A stretch of DNA of 64,000 nt, from assembly GCA_964579825.1 (NCBI GenBank), contig CAZOHT010000004.1, positions 56,674-120,673 of the forward strand, read 5' to 3'. This document shows positions 8,558-16,932 of this stretch, in pieces. Source of the stretch: SPCO01 sp964579825 (GTDB lineage: Bacteria; Chloroflexota; Limnocylindria; Limnocylindrales; CSP1-4). The translations under genes were made by a program, and so were the position numbers. Within the stretch, counting starts at the first letter, position 1. The number at the start of each line of letters is the position of its first letter. The notes under the pieces were generated by a model. It did no database searches. It was not told the origin of the DNA and worked only from the letters and a program-made list of their open reading frames with translations.

Positions 8558-10662
8558 CAGTGGCTCCCGTCCACGGACGGCCGCCCGAAGCGAGCCCAGA
8601 GGCTCCGTCGCAGCCGGATGACCGCGTCGCGGTGGTAGACCGCCCATTCGACGCACAGCGCCACGAGGACCAGGAGCAGGATCGGGATCCACAGCTCGTC
8701 ACGCGTGGAGGCCGGCGCGCCCGTCCCGGCACCGGGAGCCGGAGACGCGCCCGGCGTGGTCCCGAGCCGTTCGAGGGCGGCCGCCGAGCCGGGGGCGATC
8801 GTGGATTCGTTCACGTCGAAGAGGTCGACCGCGAAGCGCACCGGCGCGTACGGATCGACGATCGGTGGCCGACTGGCGCCGGCACCGGCACCGGCCGATG
8901 CGCCCGGGGACGCCGACGCGACCGGCGACGAGCCGGCGGAGGGCGGGGCGCTGCTGGACGGGGCCGCGCTCGGTGTGTTCGCGCCGAGGATCGGCGTGAC
9001 GGTGTAGATCCCGAGCAGTTCCGTCCGGGCGAACGTGACGCTCGCACCGCCCGTGGCGGATGCCACGAGTTCGGTCGTGGACCCGTCCGGACGGGCCACC
9101 GTCAGGCCGGTCGCGCCGCTCGGGATGGTGAGCGAGACCGGCGTTCCCGGGGCGATGGCCTCGGTCGGGGCCGCCGAACCGCCCAGCAGCTCGCCGGTCA
9201 GGTTGGCGAGCAGGATCGGGAAGCCGATCTGGAGGGGCAGGTCGGACTGGCGCGGCTCGAAGGCGAGCACGGCGGTCGGCAGGCCGGACCGGATGCCCGC
9301 GTACAGGAGCGGAGCGCCCTTCGGGCCGGGGATGACCGGGCGGGCCCAGTCGGGCAGGACGAGCTTGGTCGCCTTGGCGATGTGGGTCGTGGACAGGTCC
9401 ACGTAGCGCAGGATCGGCTCGTCCGGGCTGAGCGTCCCGATGCCGGGATCCTTGAGCGTGCCGTCGACCTGGCCGAGGGCGCTCGTGCGCGGCGGGGCGA
9501 TGGCCAGGATGGGGCTGTCCGGCAGGGTCGCGGGCAGCGCTGCCTCGAAGATGACGAGATCCCACGGCCGCCCGTCCGTCCGGTCCGACTTCGGCCCGTA
9601 TTCGGCCGGCGTGACGCCGTACAGCTCCACGTTCGGCAGGTACGAGAGGGCGGTCTCGAGGTACGGGTCGCCCTCGCCCACGATCAGGATGAGCCGCGTG
9701 CGATCGGGCGGGATGACGGCCCAGGCTCGGTCGTCGATGGCCAGGTGGTCCGGGGCGACACCCGCCGTCGGGTCGCGTCCGACCAGCCGGATCTCGACCG
9801 TCCGGATCTCGTTGGGCACGTCATCGATGACGACGTCGGACCGTGCCTGGGGGTCCAGCGTCACGTCGCGGGCCTCCAGGAGGTTGCCGTCGCCCCAGAC
9901 CTCGATGCGGCGCTGCGCCGACTCGAGGTCCAGGTTCGCCACCCCGATGAAGACCGACCGGGTCACGGACGAGGGCGCGGTCCGGACCGCGAGGGCCACG
10001 ATCGCCTGGTTCTGGCGGTCGCGCCCCACGGGCAGGACCGTGACCGGGGCATCCACCTTGGTCGTCGGGACGTTGGCCACGGCCGCGTCCGTCGCGACCA
10101 GGATCTGGGCGTCGCCTGACCGGGCTGCCAGCTTCGAGGCGAGCTCCAGTGCGTCGCCGAGGTCACCCGGCATGGTCGACGGCACGAGGGCGTTGACGGC
10201 CTGCTTGACCCGCCCCAGGTCCGACGTCTCGTTGACCACGATCCGGGCGGACCGGTCGGCGGCGATGACGCTGACCTTGCCGCCGGTCGGCAGGTCGCGC
10301 AGCGCGTCGATCGCGGCGGCCTTCGCGGCGTCGAGCCGGGTCGGAGCGACGTCCGTGGCGGCCATGCTGGCCGAGGTGTCGAGGATCAGGACGATGTCGC
10401 GCGCGAGTCCGGCCGGTCGCTCGAGGAACGGCCGGGCCGCCAGCAGCGCGATGACGATCACCAGCAGGATCTGGAGCAGCAGCAGGAGGCTGCGCTTGAG
10501 GCGCTGCCACGGCGCGTTCGCCTCGACGTCGGTCAGGAGGCGGCTCCACAGCAGCGTGGACGGGACGACCGCCTGGTCCCGGCGCAGCTTGAGCATGTAC
10601 ATCGCGAGGACCGCCGGGATGAACAGGAGCCCGAGCAGGGCGAGGGGACTGGTGAACGGCAT
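8557..10662 (-). CDS. BatA-like membrane protein with VWA domain
   Basis: A 701-aa protein with the typical N-terminal BatA (aerotolerance regulator) region: a membrane segment (PLALLGLLFIPAVLAMYML), the motif KLRRDQAVVPSTLLWSRLL, a second membrane segment, and then a VWA domain with MIDAS motif DTSASM near residue 95. The central region is beta-rich. A Ser/Pro/Ala linker precedes a C-terminal membrane segment (LWIPILLLVLVALCVEWAVYH). It follows DUF58 by only 3 bp and is coupled to the last gene by TGATG. It likely sits in the membrane with its VWA domain exposed, working with the MoxR ATPase. Confidence 0.85.
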   Translation of the reverse strand: MPFTSPLALLGLLFIPAVLAMYMLKLRRDQAVVPSTLLWSRLLTDVEANAPWQRLKRSLLLLLQILLVIVIALLAARPFLERPAGLARDIVLILDTSASMAATDVAPTRLDAAKAAAIDALRDLPTGGKVSVIAADRSARIVVNETSDLGRVKQAVNALVPSTMPGDLGDALELASKLAARSGDAQILVATDAAVANVPTTKVDAPVTVLPVGRDRQNQAIVALAVRTAPSSVTRSVFIGVANLDLESAQRRIEVWGDGNLLEARDVTLDPQARSDVVIDDVPNEIRTVEIRLVGRDPTAGVAPDHLAIDDRAWAVIPPDRTRLILIVGEGDPYLETALSYLPNVELYGVTPAEYGPKSDRTDGRPWDLVIFEAALPATLPDSPILAIAPPRTSALGQVDGTLKDPGIGTLSPDEPILRYVDLSTTHIAKATKLVLPDWARPVIPGPKGAPLLYAGIRSGLPTAVLAFEPRQSDLPLQIGFPILLANLTGELLGGSAAPTEAIAPGTPVSLTIPSGATGLTVARPDGSTTELVASATGGASVTFARTELLGIYTVTPILGANTPSAAPSSSAPPSAGSSPVASASPGASAGAGAGASRPPIVDPYAPVRFAVDLFDVNESTIAPGSAAALERLGTTPGASPAPGAGTGAPASTRDELWIPILLLVLVALCVEWAVYHRDAVIRLRRSLWARFGRPSVDGSH

Positions 10663-10665
10663 CGG

Positions 10666-11631
10666 TCAGCCCAGGACCCGTCGCCGGCGCAGCTCGGCGA
10701 ACATGAGGTCGGACAGGTTGGCGTCCGACGGCAGGTCGATATAGGTCGCGCGGCGCTTGGCCGCGATGTCGGCGAAGCCGGCCTTCCAGCCAGCCAGGCG
10801 TTCCTTGTACGCGTCGAGCGTCGCAAGGTCGACCGTCACGTCGATGCCTTCACCCGTCTCGACATCCACGAGGCGCAGGTCGCCCTCGAGCGGCGGATCG
10901 AGCTCGTCCGGGGACAGGATGTGCAGGACGATGAGCTCCGAGCCGGTCGCCGCGAGCTCACGGATGACGCGGTCCGCGGACGGGTCAAGCAGGTCCGACA
11001 GGAGGATCACCACGCCCCGGCCGTGGAGCTGTGCCGCGGCATGGCGGGCCGACGCGAGCAGGTCGGTCGGACCCTCGGCCGCCTCGATCGCGGACAGGTC
11101 CGCCAGCAGCCGGAAGACCCGGCCGGAGCCGCGCAGGGCGGCCCGGCGACGGGCGATCCGGCCGGACAGCGCCGTGACCCGGACGCGATCCTCGCTGGCC
11201 AGGCCGATGTAGCCGAGGGCGGCGGCCGCGCGCTGGGCGAACAGGAGCTTGGACGGCGCGCCGAACGTCGTCGACGCCGACGCGTCGACGAGCAGACTGA
11301 TCGTGACGTCCTCCTCCTCGACGAAGAGCTTCACGAACAGCTTCTCGAGGCGGGCGTAGACGTTCCAGTCGAGCTGACGCAGGTCGTCGCCGGGCGTGTA
11401 GTCGCGATAATCCGCGAACTCGACCGACTGCCCGCGCTTGACGCTCCGCCGGCCGCCCTTCAGCCCGCCGCGGACGGGCGAGCGCATGAGCAGGAGCAAC
11501 CGCTCCAGCTGGCGCAGGAAGGCCTCGTCGAAGACGGTCGGGTCCACCTCGCTGGGCAGGAACGCCTGGCGCGTCCCAGCGGGGATCGGCGCGCCGGAGG
11601 TCGAGCTGGCCTGGGGGGACGGACCGTCCAT
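10666..11631 (-). CDS. DUF58 domain protein of the MoxR operon
   Basis: About 321 aa. The DUF58 signature is clear: GGLKGGRRSVKRGQSVEFAD followed by YRDYTPGDDLRQLDWNVYAR, leading into a VWA-related fold (ISLLVDASAST). DUF58 genes nearly always follow moxR and are thought to be part of the same metal-dependent chaperone complex. Cytoplasmic; no membrane segment. Start uncertain: the ATG at 11631 leaves 34 bp after moxR, whereas an in-frame ATG at 11694 would overlap moxR by 29 bp and add 21 residues of Ser/Arg-rich sequence. Neither has a good ribosome binding site. Confidence 0.85.
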   Translation of the reverse strand: MDGPSPQASSTSGAPIPAGTRQAFLPSEVDPTVFDEAFLRQLERLLLLMRSPVRGGLKGGRRSVKRGQSVEFADYRDYTPGDDLRQLDWNVYARLEKLFVKLFVEEEDVTISLLVDASASTTFGAPSKLLFAQRAAAALGYIGLASEDRVRVTALSGRIARRRAALRGSGRVFRLLADLSAIEAAEGPTDLLASARHAAAQLHGRGVVILLSDLLDPSADRVIRELAATGSELIVLHILSPDELDPPLEGDLRLVDVETGEGIDVTVDLATLDAYKERLAGWKAGFADIAAKRRATYIDLPSDANLSDLMFAELRRRRVLG

Positions 11632-11665
11632 CGCGTGGTCGCCGTGGCCGGAGGAGGTCGTGACG

Positions 11666-12676
11666 CTACTCGACCGTCGGCGCGACGACGGCATCGAGGA
11701 TGGAGCGCACGACCGACTCGGTCGTGATCCCCTCGGCCTCGCCCTCGAAGTTCAGGATGATCCGGTGGCGCAGCGCCGGGATGGCGACCGCCCGGATGTC
11801 GTCGATCGAGACGTTGAACCGGCCGTCCAGCAGCGCGAAGATCTTGCCGCCGGTCACGAGGGCCTGGGCACCGCGCGGTGAGCCGCCGTAGCGGACGTAA
11901 TCGCGGACCAGACCGGGTGCCCGGGGCTGGTCCGGGTGCGTGGCGGCGAGCACGCTCACCGCGTACGCGGTCACATGCGGGGCGATCGGCACGGCCCGGG
12001 CGAGGCGCTGCATCTCGACGATCTCGGCCGCCGTGCACACCTTCGCGGCCGTCACGGCGTCCGAGCCGGTCGTCCGATCCATGATCGAGACGAGGTCCTC
12101 CTCCGACGGGAACGGGACCATCACCTTGAAGATGAACCGATCGAGCTGGGCCTCCGGGAGGGGGTAGGTGCCTTCCATCTCGAGCGGGTTCTGGGTCGCG
12201 AGGACGAAGAACGGCGACTCGAGCGCGAAGCGCTGTCGCGCGACGGTGACCTGGTGCTCCTGCATCGCCTCGAGCAGGCTCGACTGGGTCTTCGGGGTCG
12301 CGCGGTTGATCTCGTCGGCGAGGATCAGGTTCGCGAAGATGGGGCCGGGCTGGAACTTGAAGATCCGCTGGCCCTCCTCCTCGATGAGGATGTTCGTACC
12401 CGTGATGTCGGCGGGCATGAGGTCCGGCGTGAACTGGATCCGGCTGAAGCTGCAGTCGATGACGTCGGCGATGGTCCGAACGAGCATCGTCTTGCCGAGA
12501 CCGGGCACGCCCTCGAGCAGCACGTGGCTGTTGGCAAGGAGTCCGGTCAGTGTCTGTCGGACGAGCGCGGCCTGGCCGACGATGACCTGGCCGATCTCGC
12601 GTTCGATGGCTTGGGCGCGTTCCGCGAAGGCCTCAGGTGCGAGGCGTGTCTCGTCGGTCGTGGTGGGGGTCGTCAC
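11666..12676 (-). CDS. MoxR-family AAA+ ATPase
   Basis: A 336-aa cytoplasmic ATPase. Walker A GVPGLGKT is at residues 56-63, Walker B LILADEIN around Asp121-Glu122, and the family motif ATQNPLEMEGTYPLPEAQLDR (given here for its position, about residues 155-175) supplies sensor and arginine-finger residues. MoxR proteins act with VWA partners as chaperones that insert cofactors or remodel complexes. Start: GTG at 12676, preceded by a strong GGAGG with 5-nt spacing, so translation begins afresh here inside the operon. DUF58 and two VWA proteins follow. Confidence 0.93.
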   Translation of the reverse strand: MTTPTTTDETRLAPEAFAERAQAIEREIGQVIVGQAALVRQTLTGLLANSHVLLEGVPGLGKTMLVRTIADVIDCSFSRIQFTPDLMPADITGTNILIEEEGQRIFKFQPGPIFANLILADEINRATPKTQSSLLEAMQEHQVTVARQRFALESPFFVLATQNPLEMEGTYPLPEAQLDRFIFKVMVPFPSEEDLVSIMDRTTGSDAVTAAKVCTAAEIVEMQRLARAVPIAPHVTAYAVSVLAATHPDQPRAPGLVRDYVRYGGSPRGAQALVTGGKIFALLDGRFNVSIDDIRAVAIPALRHRIILNFEGEAEGITTESVVRSILDAVVAPTVE

Positions 12677-12710
12677 GTGTCCTCCTGCGTGCGCGCCGCT
12701 CGAGCGGCCG

Positions 12711-14639
12711 TCACCTCGTGGGATCGAGTGAGCTGAAGTAGTCCCGGACCAGATCCTTCACCGAGAGCGGGACATAGCCGCGCTCGAGCGAGGTCTGGGC
12801 GTAGCGATAGAAGTCGGTGTACACGTCCTCGTACGGGGTCAGCGAACCGTTGTTGGAGCCGGACCCCGTCTGGTTGCCCTGCTGGGTCTGGCCGTCGCCG
12901 CCGGTCCCCGCGATGTACGAGGGGTCGCCGGGTCGGCCGAGGCGATCGAACGGCGCGTAGACCGAGCGCGCGTCCTCGCCGAGTTCGGATGGGCGGTTCG
13001 GGTTGGTCGGACCGGCTGGCTGGCCGTTGCCACCGGTGCCGTTGCCGAGCGAGCGAGCGTTCGAACCGCCACCGCCGATGGCGCCTTGACCCTGGCCCTG
13101 ACCCTGCCCTTGACCTTGACCCTGCCCCTGGCCCTGGCCCTGCCCTTGACCTTGACCCTGGCCCTGCCCCTGCCCCTGACCATGGCCCTGACCTTGGCCC
13201 TGCCCTTGACCCTGGCCCTGACCAGTCCCCGGACTCTGGCCGGCCCCCTGCCCGGCGCCTGGGCTCTGCCCGGCACCCTGCTGGCCCTGACCCTGGCCTT
13301 GACCTTGACCCTGCTGACCCTGGCCCTGCTGCCCTTGCGACGCGGTCTGCCGGCCGGCATCGGCAAGATCACGCCGTGCGTCCTGGAGTCGCGACGCGGC
13401 GGTGGAGAGGTCGCGGTTCGTGGCGACCTGCCGTTCGGCGTTGGTAAGGGCGTCGCCCAGGTTGTCCAGAGCGGACTTGGCGCCCTCCGTGTCCCCCTGG
13501 GCCAGGCTCTGGGCCGCGTCGCGAAGCGCGGTGGCGGCCGCGCCGCTGGCCTGTGACGCGGTCGCCTGCATCTCGGCGAGCTGTCGCCCGAGCTCGGCCT
13601 TCTCCGCGTCGGTCATCTCATCGAGCTTGTCGGCGAGGTCCTTGAGGTCGTCCTGCGCCGTCTCGGGATCGCCGTCCTTGTTGGCGTCCGGCTTGCCCGT
13701 CGCTGCCCGCGACAGGGAGCGGCTCAGCGACGTGAGTGATGCGGCCCGCTGTTCGTTGGCCGGATCCGTCTGGGCCCGGACGTCCGCTTCCACGGCGCCC
13801 AGGCGCGCGAGGTTGACGTCGAGGTCGCCGGGCTTGTCGCGCAGCTGGCGTGCGAGTTCACGGAGTTCCTCGGAGAGCTGGGTCCGTGGGTCCTGCGCAT
13901 CCGCGCCCTTCGAGTCGAGTTCGTCGGCCAGGTCGTCGAGACGGTCCGCCTGACGCTCGGCCGCCTCCTCCACCTGGCGTTGCTGGGCGATCACCGCATC
14001 CTGCGGGTTCGGAAGGAGCAGCATCGGGACCAGGAGCAGCGCCGAGACGACGAGCGCGATCGCCGGGCGCTGCGAGAACCGCGGCTTGAACAGGTTCGGT
14101 GGGGCGATGCGGATGGCGTGGAGGGCATCGGCGCGCTGCCGGCGGACGAAGCGGTCTGTCTCGGCGGCATCGCCGCGCAGGTCGCTCGGGACGTCAGGGT
14201 CGACCGGGCCGGAGGACGCCGGGAAGGCCGCCGCCAGCTCCAGCGCGCTCGAGACGCGGTCGCCCATCCGGCCCTCGCCGTCGACGGCCAGGGCCGTCTC
14301 GCCAAGGGTCGGGCGAGTTCGCACGATCGCCACGAGCAACCCGAGGGCGCCGACGACGGGGATGGCGGCACCGACCAGCGGTGCCGCCATGAGCGGGACG
14401 AACCGGGCGACCGTCCAGAGCGCGAGCTCCGCGACGACGACGGCCGCGAGTGCGAGCCAGGTCCGGCGGACGATGCGGCGGATCCACAGTCGCTGGCGCT
14501 GCGGCCCGAGCGCGACGAGGACGGCGGACAGGGCGGGATCGAGCGGACCGTCGACGACGGTGCGCGGATCGACGGGCACCACGACCGGTGCGGCCGGCGT
14601 TCGGTCGCGTCGGCGGGACAGGCGTGACGGGATCCGCAT
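12711..14639 (-). CDS. Membrane protein with coiled coil and Gly-Gln repeat (DUF4175-like)
   Basis: A 642-aa protein. Two to three membrane segments lie in the first 200 residues (TWLALAAVVVAELALWTVA; VGAAIPVVGALGLLVAIV; ALVVSALLLVPMLLLP). A long charged helical region at about residues 220-420 follows, with predicted coiled-coil character (repeated QxxADxLDDLADEL-type heptads). Then comes an almost pure Gly-Gln tract (about residues 430-520) and an ordered C-terminal domain ending YFSSLDPTR. Similar proteins sit in MoxR/VWA operons of Planctomycetes and other phyla, but I have no firm family name. Start ATG 14639 overlaps the permease stop (TGATG). The repeat tract is probably extended and flexible. 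Confidence 0.75.
   Translation of the reverse strand: MRIPSRLSRRRDRTPAAPVVVPVDPRTVVDGPLDPALSAVLVALGPQRQRLWIRRIVRRTWLALAAVVVAELALWTVARFVPLMAAPLVGAAIPVVGALGLLVAIVRTRPTLGETALAVDGEGRMGDRVSSALELAAAFPASSGPVDPDVPSDLRGDAAETDRFVRRQRADALHAIRIAPPNLFKPRFSQRPAIALVVSALLLVPMLLLPNPQDAVIAQQRQVEEAAERQADRLDDLADELDSKGADAQDPRTQLSEELRELARQLRDKPGDLDVNLARLGAVEADVRAQTDPANEQRAASLTSLSRSLSRAATGKPDANKDGDPETAQDDLKDLADKLDEMTDAEKAELGRQLAEMQATASQASGAAATALRDAAQSLAQGDTEGAKSALDNLGDALTNAERQVATNRDLSTAASRLQDARRDLADAGRQTASQGQQGQGQQGQGQGQGQGQQGAGQSPGAGQGAGQSPGTGQGQGQGQGQGQGHGQGQGQGQGQGQGQGQGQGQGQGQGQGQGQGQGAIGGGGSNARSLGNGTGGNGQPAGPTNPNRPSELGEDARSVYAPFDRLGRPGDPSYIAGTGGDGQTQQGNQTGSGSNNGSLTPYEDVYTDFYRYAQTSLERGYVPLSVKDLVRDYFSSLDPTR
13085..13335. 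repeat. Low-complexity Gly-Gln coding repeat
   Basis: About 250 bp made of 6-bp units CTGGCC/CTTGAC/CTGCCC with small interruptions, encoding repeated Gly-Gln on the minus strand. The tract is prone to slippage and to assembly collapse, so its true length is uncertain. Confidence 0.85.
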
Positions 14640-15970
14640 CAGATGGCCTCCGGACTCGTGGGTCGCGAGCGACGACGGCGCAGGCGCCAGCGCCGTGTCG
14701 GTGAGACGAACTGGATGGAGATGAGCAGGAAGACGATCGTCAGGATCAGCCACGTGGCCATGGCCCGCGGCCAGAACGCGTCGCGAACGACCCCGAAGGC
14801 GGCGACGTCGACGGCGACCTGGCGCTCGTTGACCGGCCCACCTTCGGCCCCGATCACCATGCCCGAGTCGTCGATGATCACGCCCTTGCCGGGGATCGGG
14901 ACGGGCATCGGGGCGGGCACGGGGACCCCGCCACCGCCGGTGTTGTCGTCGAAGGTCGTGCCCTGGGCACTCGGGACGAGGCCGGTCAGGATGCCGCACC
15001 ACGTGCCACCGAACGACTCGGTGCCACACAGGACGTCGACCTGGGCGAGGAACGGGTTGACGTAGGCGATGACCGCTGGCGGGCTGCCCTTGATCGGACC
15101 CTGGCCCCGGCCGTTGTCGTCGTTGGCCAGCACGTTCCAGAAGATGAGCAGGAAGGCGGACCCGACGGTGATGGCGAGGACCCCGAAGATCGAGATCGCC
15201 GTCGCCGCCTGCGTCCGCTTGACGAGGCTCGAGCAGCACAGACCGAACGCCCCGAGCCCGAGCGCCGTGACCAGGAGCACGGCGTACGAACGGACGACAT
15301 CCTCCGGTCCGACGCCGCCGAACACGAACACGATCGCCGTCAGCGGGATCGAGGCCAGGATGAGCAGGAACACGTAGGTCAGGGCGCTCAGCAGCTTGCC
15401 CAGGACGATCGCCGGCGACGAGATCGGCGTCGTGACCAGCAAGCCGAGGGTCTGCTTCTCGCGTTCGAGACTGATCGCGCCCGCGGTCGACGCCGGGGCG
15501 AGGAAGACCACCTGGAGGGTCTCGAGCATGATCATCGCGGCGAAGATCGCCTGGCCGATCGACGCCGAGGCGAATGCGGCGGACTGGCCGAAGCTGTTCT
15601 GGTAGGACGTTTCCATGAGCAGCTCCACCATCCAGGCGAAGCCGCCCAGGAGGAACAGGTACAGGGTCAGGATCACGAACGCGCGTCGGCCGCGCATCCG
15701 GCCGCGCAGTTCCTTGACGCTGATGGCGGTGATGCCCCCGGCCGTGTGGCGCAGGGCCGCGATCGGGTGGGGTCGTGTGCGCGGGTGCGCCGTCGGGCTG
15801 TCGGGGTCGGGCGGCAGGACGGCGGCGGTCGCGATGGGCGTGACGGCCTCGGTCTCCACCGCCGGCAGCGGCAGGGCGGCGTCGGCCTCGAGGGTCGCGT
15901 CGGCATCGACGACCGCGTCATCGGCACCCGTGATCGAAGCGTCCATCGGCGGGTGCATCGGGTCCGTCAT
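14639..15970 (-). CDS. ABC-2 type transporter permease
   Basis: A 443-aa integral membrane protein. After a disordered acidic/Pro-rich N-terminus (about 75 residues) come six or more membrane segments typical of ABC-2 permeases: FVILTLYLFLLGGFAWMV, a gate region ISLEREKQTLGLLVTTPISS, then VFLLILASIPLTAIVFVFGG, VLLVTALGLGAFGLCCSSL and a last helix near the C-terminus. SLEREKQTLGLLLTTP-type sequence is a hallmark of permeases of the NatB/GldF kind. It overlaps its ATPase partner by ATGA (15967-15970). The substrate is unknown; an exported factor for the MoxR/VWA machinery is a plausible guess. Confidence 0.88.
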   Translation of the reverse strand: MTDPMHPPMDASITGADDAVVDADATLEADAALPLPAVETEAVTPIATAAVLPPDPDSPTAHPRTRPHPIAALRHTAGGITAISVKELRGRMRGRRAFVILTLYLFLLGGFAWMVELLMETSYQNSFGQSAAFASASIGQAIFAAMIMLETLQVVFLAPASTAGAISLEREKQTLGLLVTTPISSPAIVLGKLLSALTYVFLLILASIPLTAIVFVFGGVGPEDVVRSYAVLLVTALGLGAFGLCCSSLVKRTQAATAISIFGVLAITVGSAFLLIFWNVLANDDNGRGQGPIKGSPPAVIAYVNPFLAQVDVLCGTESFGGTWCGILTGLVPSAQGTTFDDNTGGGGVPVPAPMPVPIPGKGVIIDDSGMVIGAEGGPVNERQVAVDVAAFGVVRDAFWPRAMATWLILTIVFLLISIQFVSPTRRWRLRRRRSRPTSPEAI

Positions 15971-16932
15971 GACGCCACATCCAGGGGCTCGCGGTCCGGG
16001 GCGGTGACCTGCAGGAACAGTTCCTCGAGGTCGCTCGCCGCCCGGGCGAACGTCACGACCGGCAGGCCATCGCGGACGAGGTGGGCGAGGAGCCGGGCCG
16101 AGGACTCGTCGTCCCCGCGGAACCCGACCTCGACGGTGCCGTCCTCAAGGATCTCGGCGGTCGCGACATCGGGGTCCAGTGCCAGTCGTTCGCGGGCAGC
16201 TTCGAGGGCCTCGCCCTCGAGCAGCAGGCGGATGCGGAGCACGGCGCCGAACCGAAGGCGTCGCTCGATGTCGCTCACCTTGCCCTGGGCCAGGACCTGG
16301 CCGCGATCGACGATGGCGACGCTGGTGCACAGCTCCTCGAGCTCCGGGAGGATGTGGCTGCTGATGAGGATCGTCTTGCCCAGGACGCGCAGCTCGCGGA
16401 GCAGTTCGCGCAGCTCCACACGGGCGCGCGGGTCGAGGCCGGACGCCGGCTCGTCGAGCAGCAGCACCTGCGGATCGTGGACGAGCGCGTGGGCCAGGCA
16501 CAGGCGCTGCTCCATGCCGCGCGAGAGCGTCTGGACGTAGTCGTCACGCTTGTCGGCGAGGTCCACCAGCTCGAGCAGATCGCCGATCGTCCGGCGCCGC
16601 GTCGAAGCCGACAGGCCGTAGCAGCGCCCGAAGAAGTCCAGGTACTCCCAGACCTTCATGTCGTCGTAGACCCCGAAGACGTCCGGCATGAACCCGAGGA
16701 CGCGCCGGACCTGGTCCGGGTTCCGTGTCACGGACCAGCCGGCGATCTCGGCGGTCCCCGCCGACGGCTGCAGGAGCGTGGCCAGGATCTTGAGCGTCGT
16801 GGACTTGCCGGCGCCGTTCGGGCCGACCAGGCCGAAGATCTCGCCCGGCTCCACCGACAGGTCCACGCCGGCCACGGCGACGGTCGTCGCATAGCGCTTG
16901 ACCAGGCCCTCGGTCCGGACGATCGGGCTCAT
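15967..16932 (-). CDS. ABC transporter ATP-binding protein
   Basis: A 321-aa nucleotide-binding subunit. Walker A GPNGAGKST is near residue 38, the signature LSRGMEQRL near 140, Walker B VLLLDEPASGLDP follows, and the H-loop region is ISSHILPELEEL. A C-terminal extension of about 80 residues resembles the accessory domain of DrrA/NatA-type exporters. It pairs with the permease at 14639. It overlaps the upstream 813-aa gene by 4 bp (ATGA), so the subunits are made together. Confidence 0.93.
   Translation of the reverse strand: MSPIVRTEGLVKRYATTVAVAGVDLSVEPGEIFGLVGPNGAGKSTTLKILATLLQPSAGTAEIAGWSVTRNPDQVRRVLGFMPDVFGVYDDMKVWEYLDFFGRCYGLSASTRRRTIGDLLELVDLADKRDDYVQTLSRGMEQRLCLAHALVHDPQVLLLDEPASGLDPRARVELRELLRELRVLGKTILISSHILPELEELCTSVAIVDRGQVLAQGKVSDIERRLRFGAVLRIRLLLEGEALEAARERLALDPDVATAEILEDGTVEVGFRGDDESSARLLAHLVRDGLPVVTFARAASDLEELFLQVTAPDREPLDVAS

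Noticed and set aside
5610..8732. Other-frame open reading frames of up to 1040 codons over the VWA genes
   Set aside because: Very high GC makes stop codons rare in all frames; the translations are Arg/Pro/Gly-rich with no domain, while the chosen frame has MIDAS motifs.
13085..13335. CRISPR-like array
   Set aside because: The units are 6 bp, without spacers, and lie in frame inside a gene encoding Gly-Gln.
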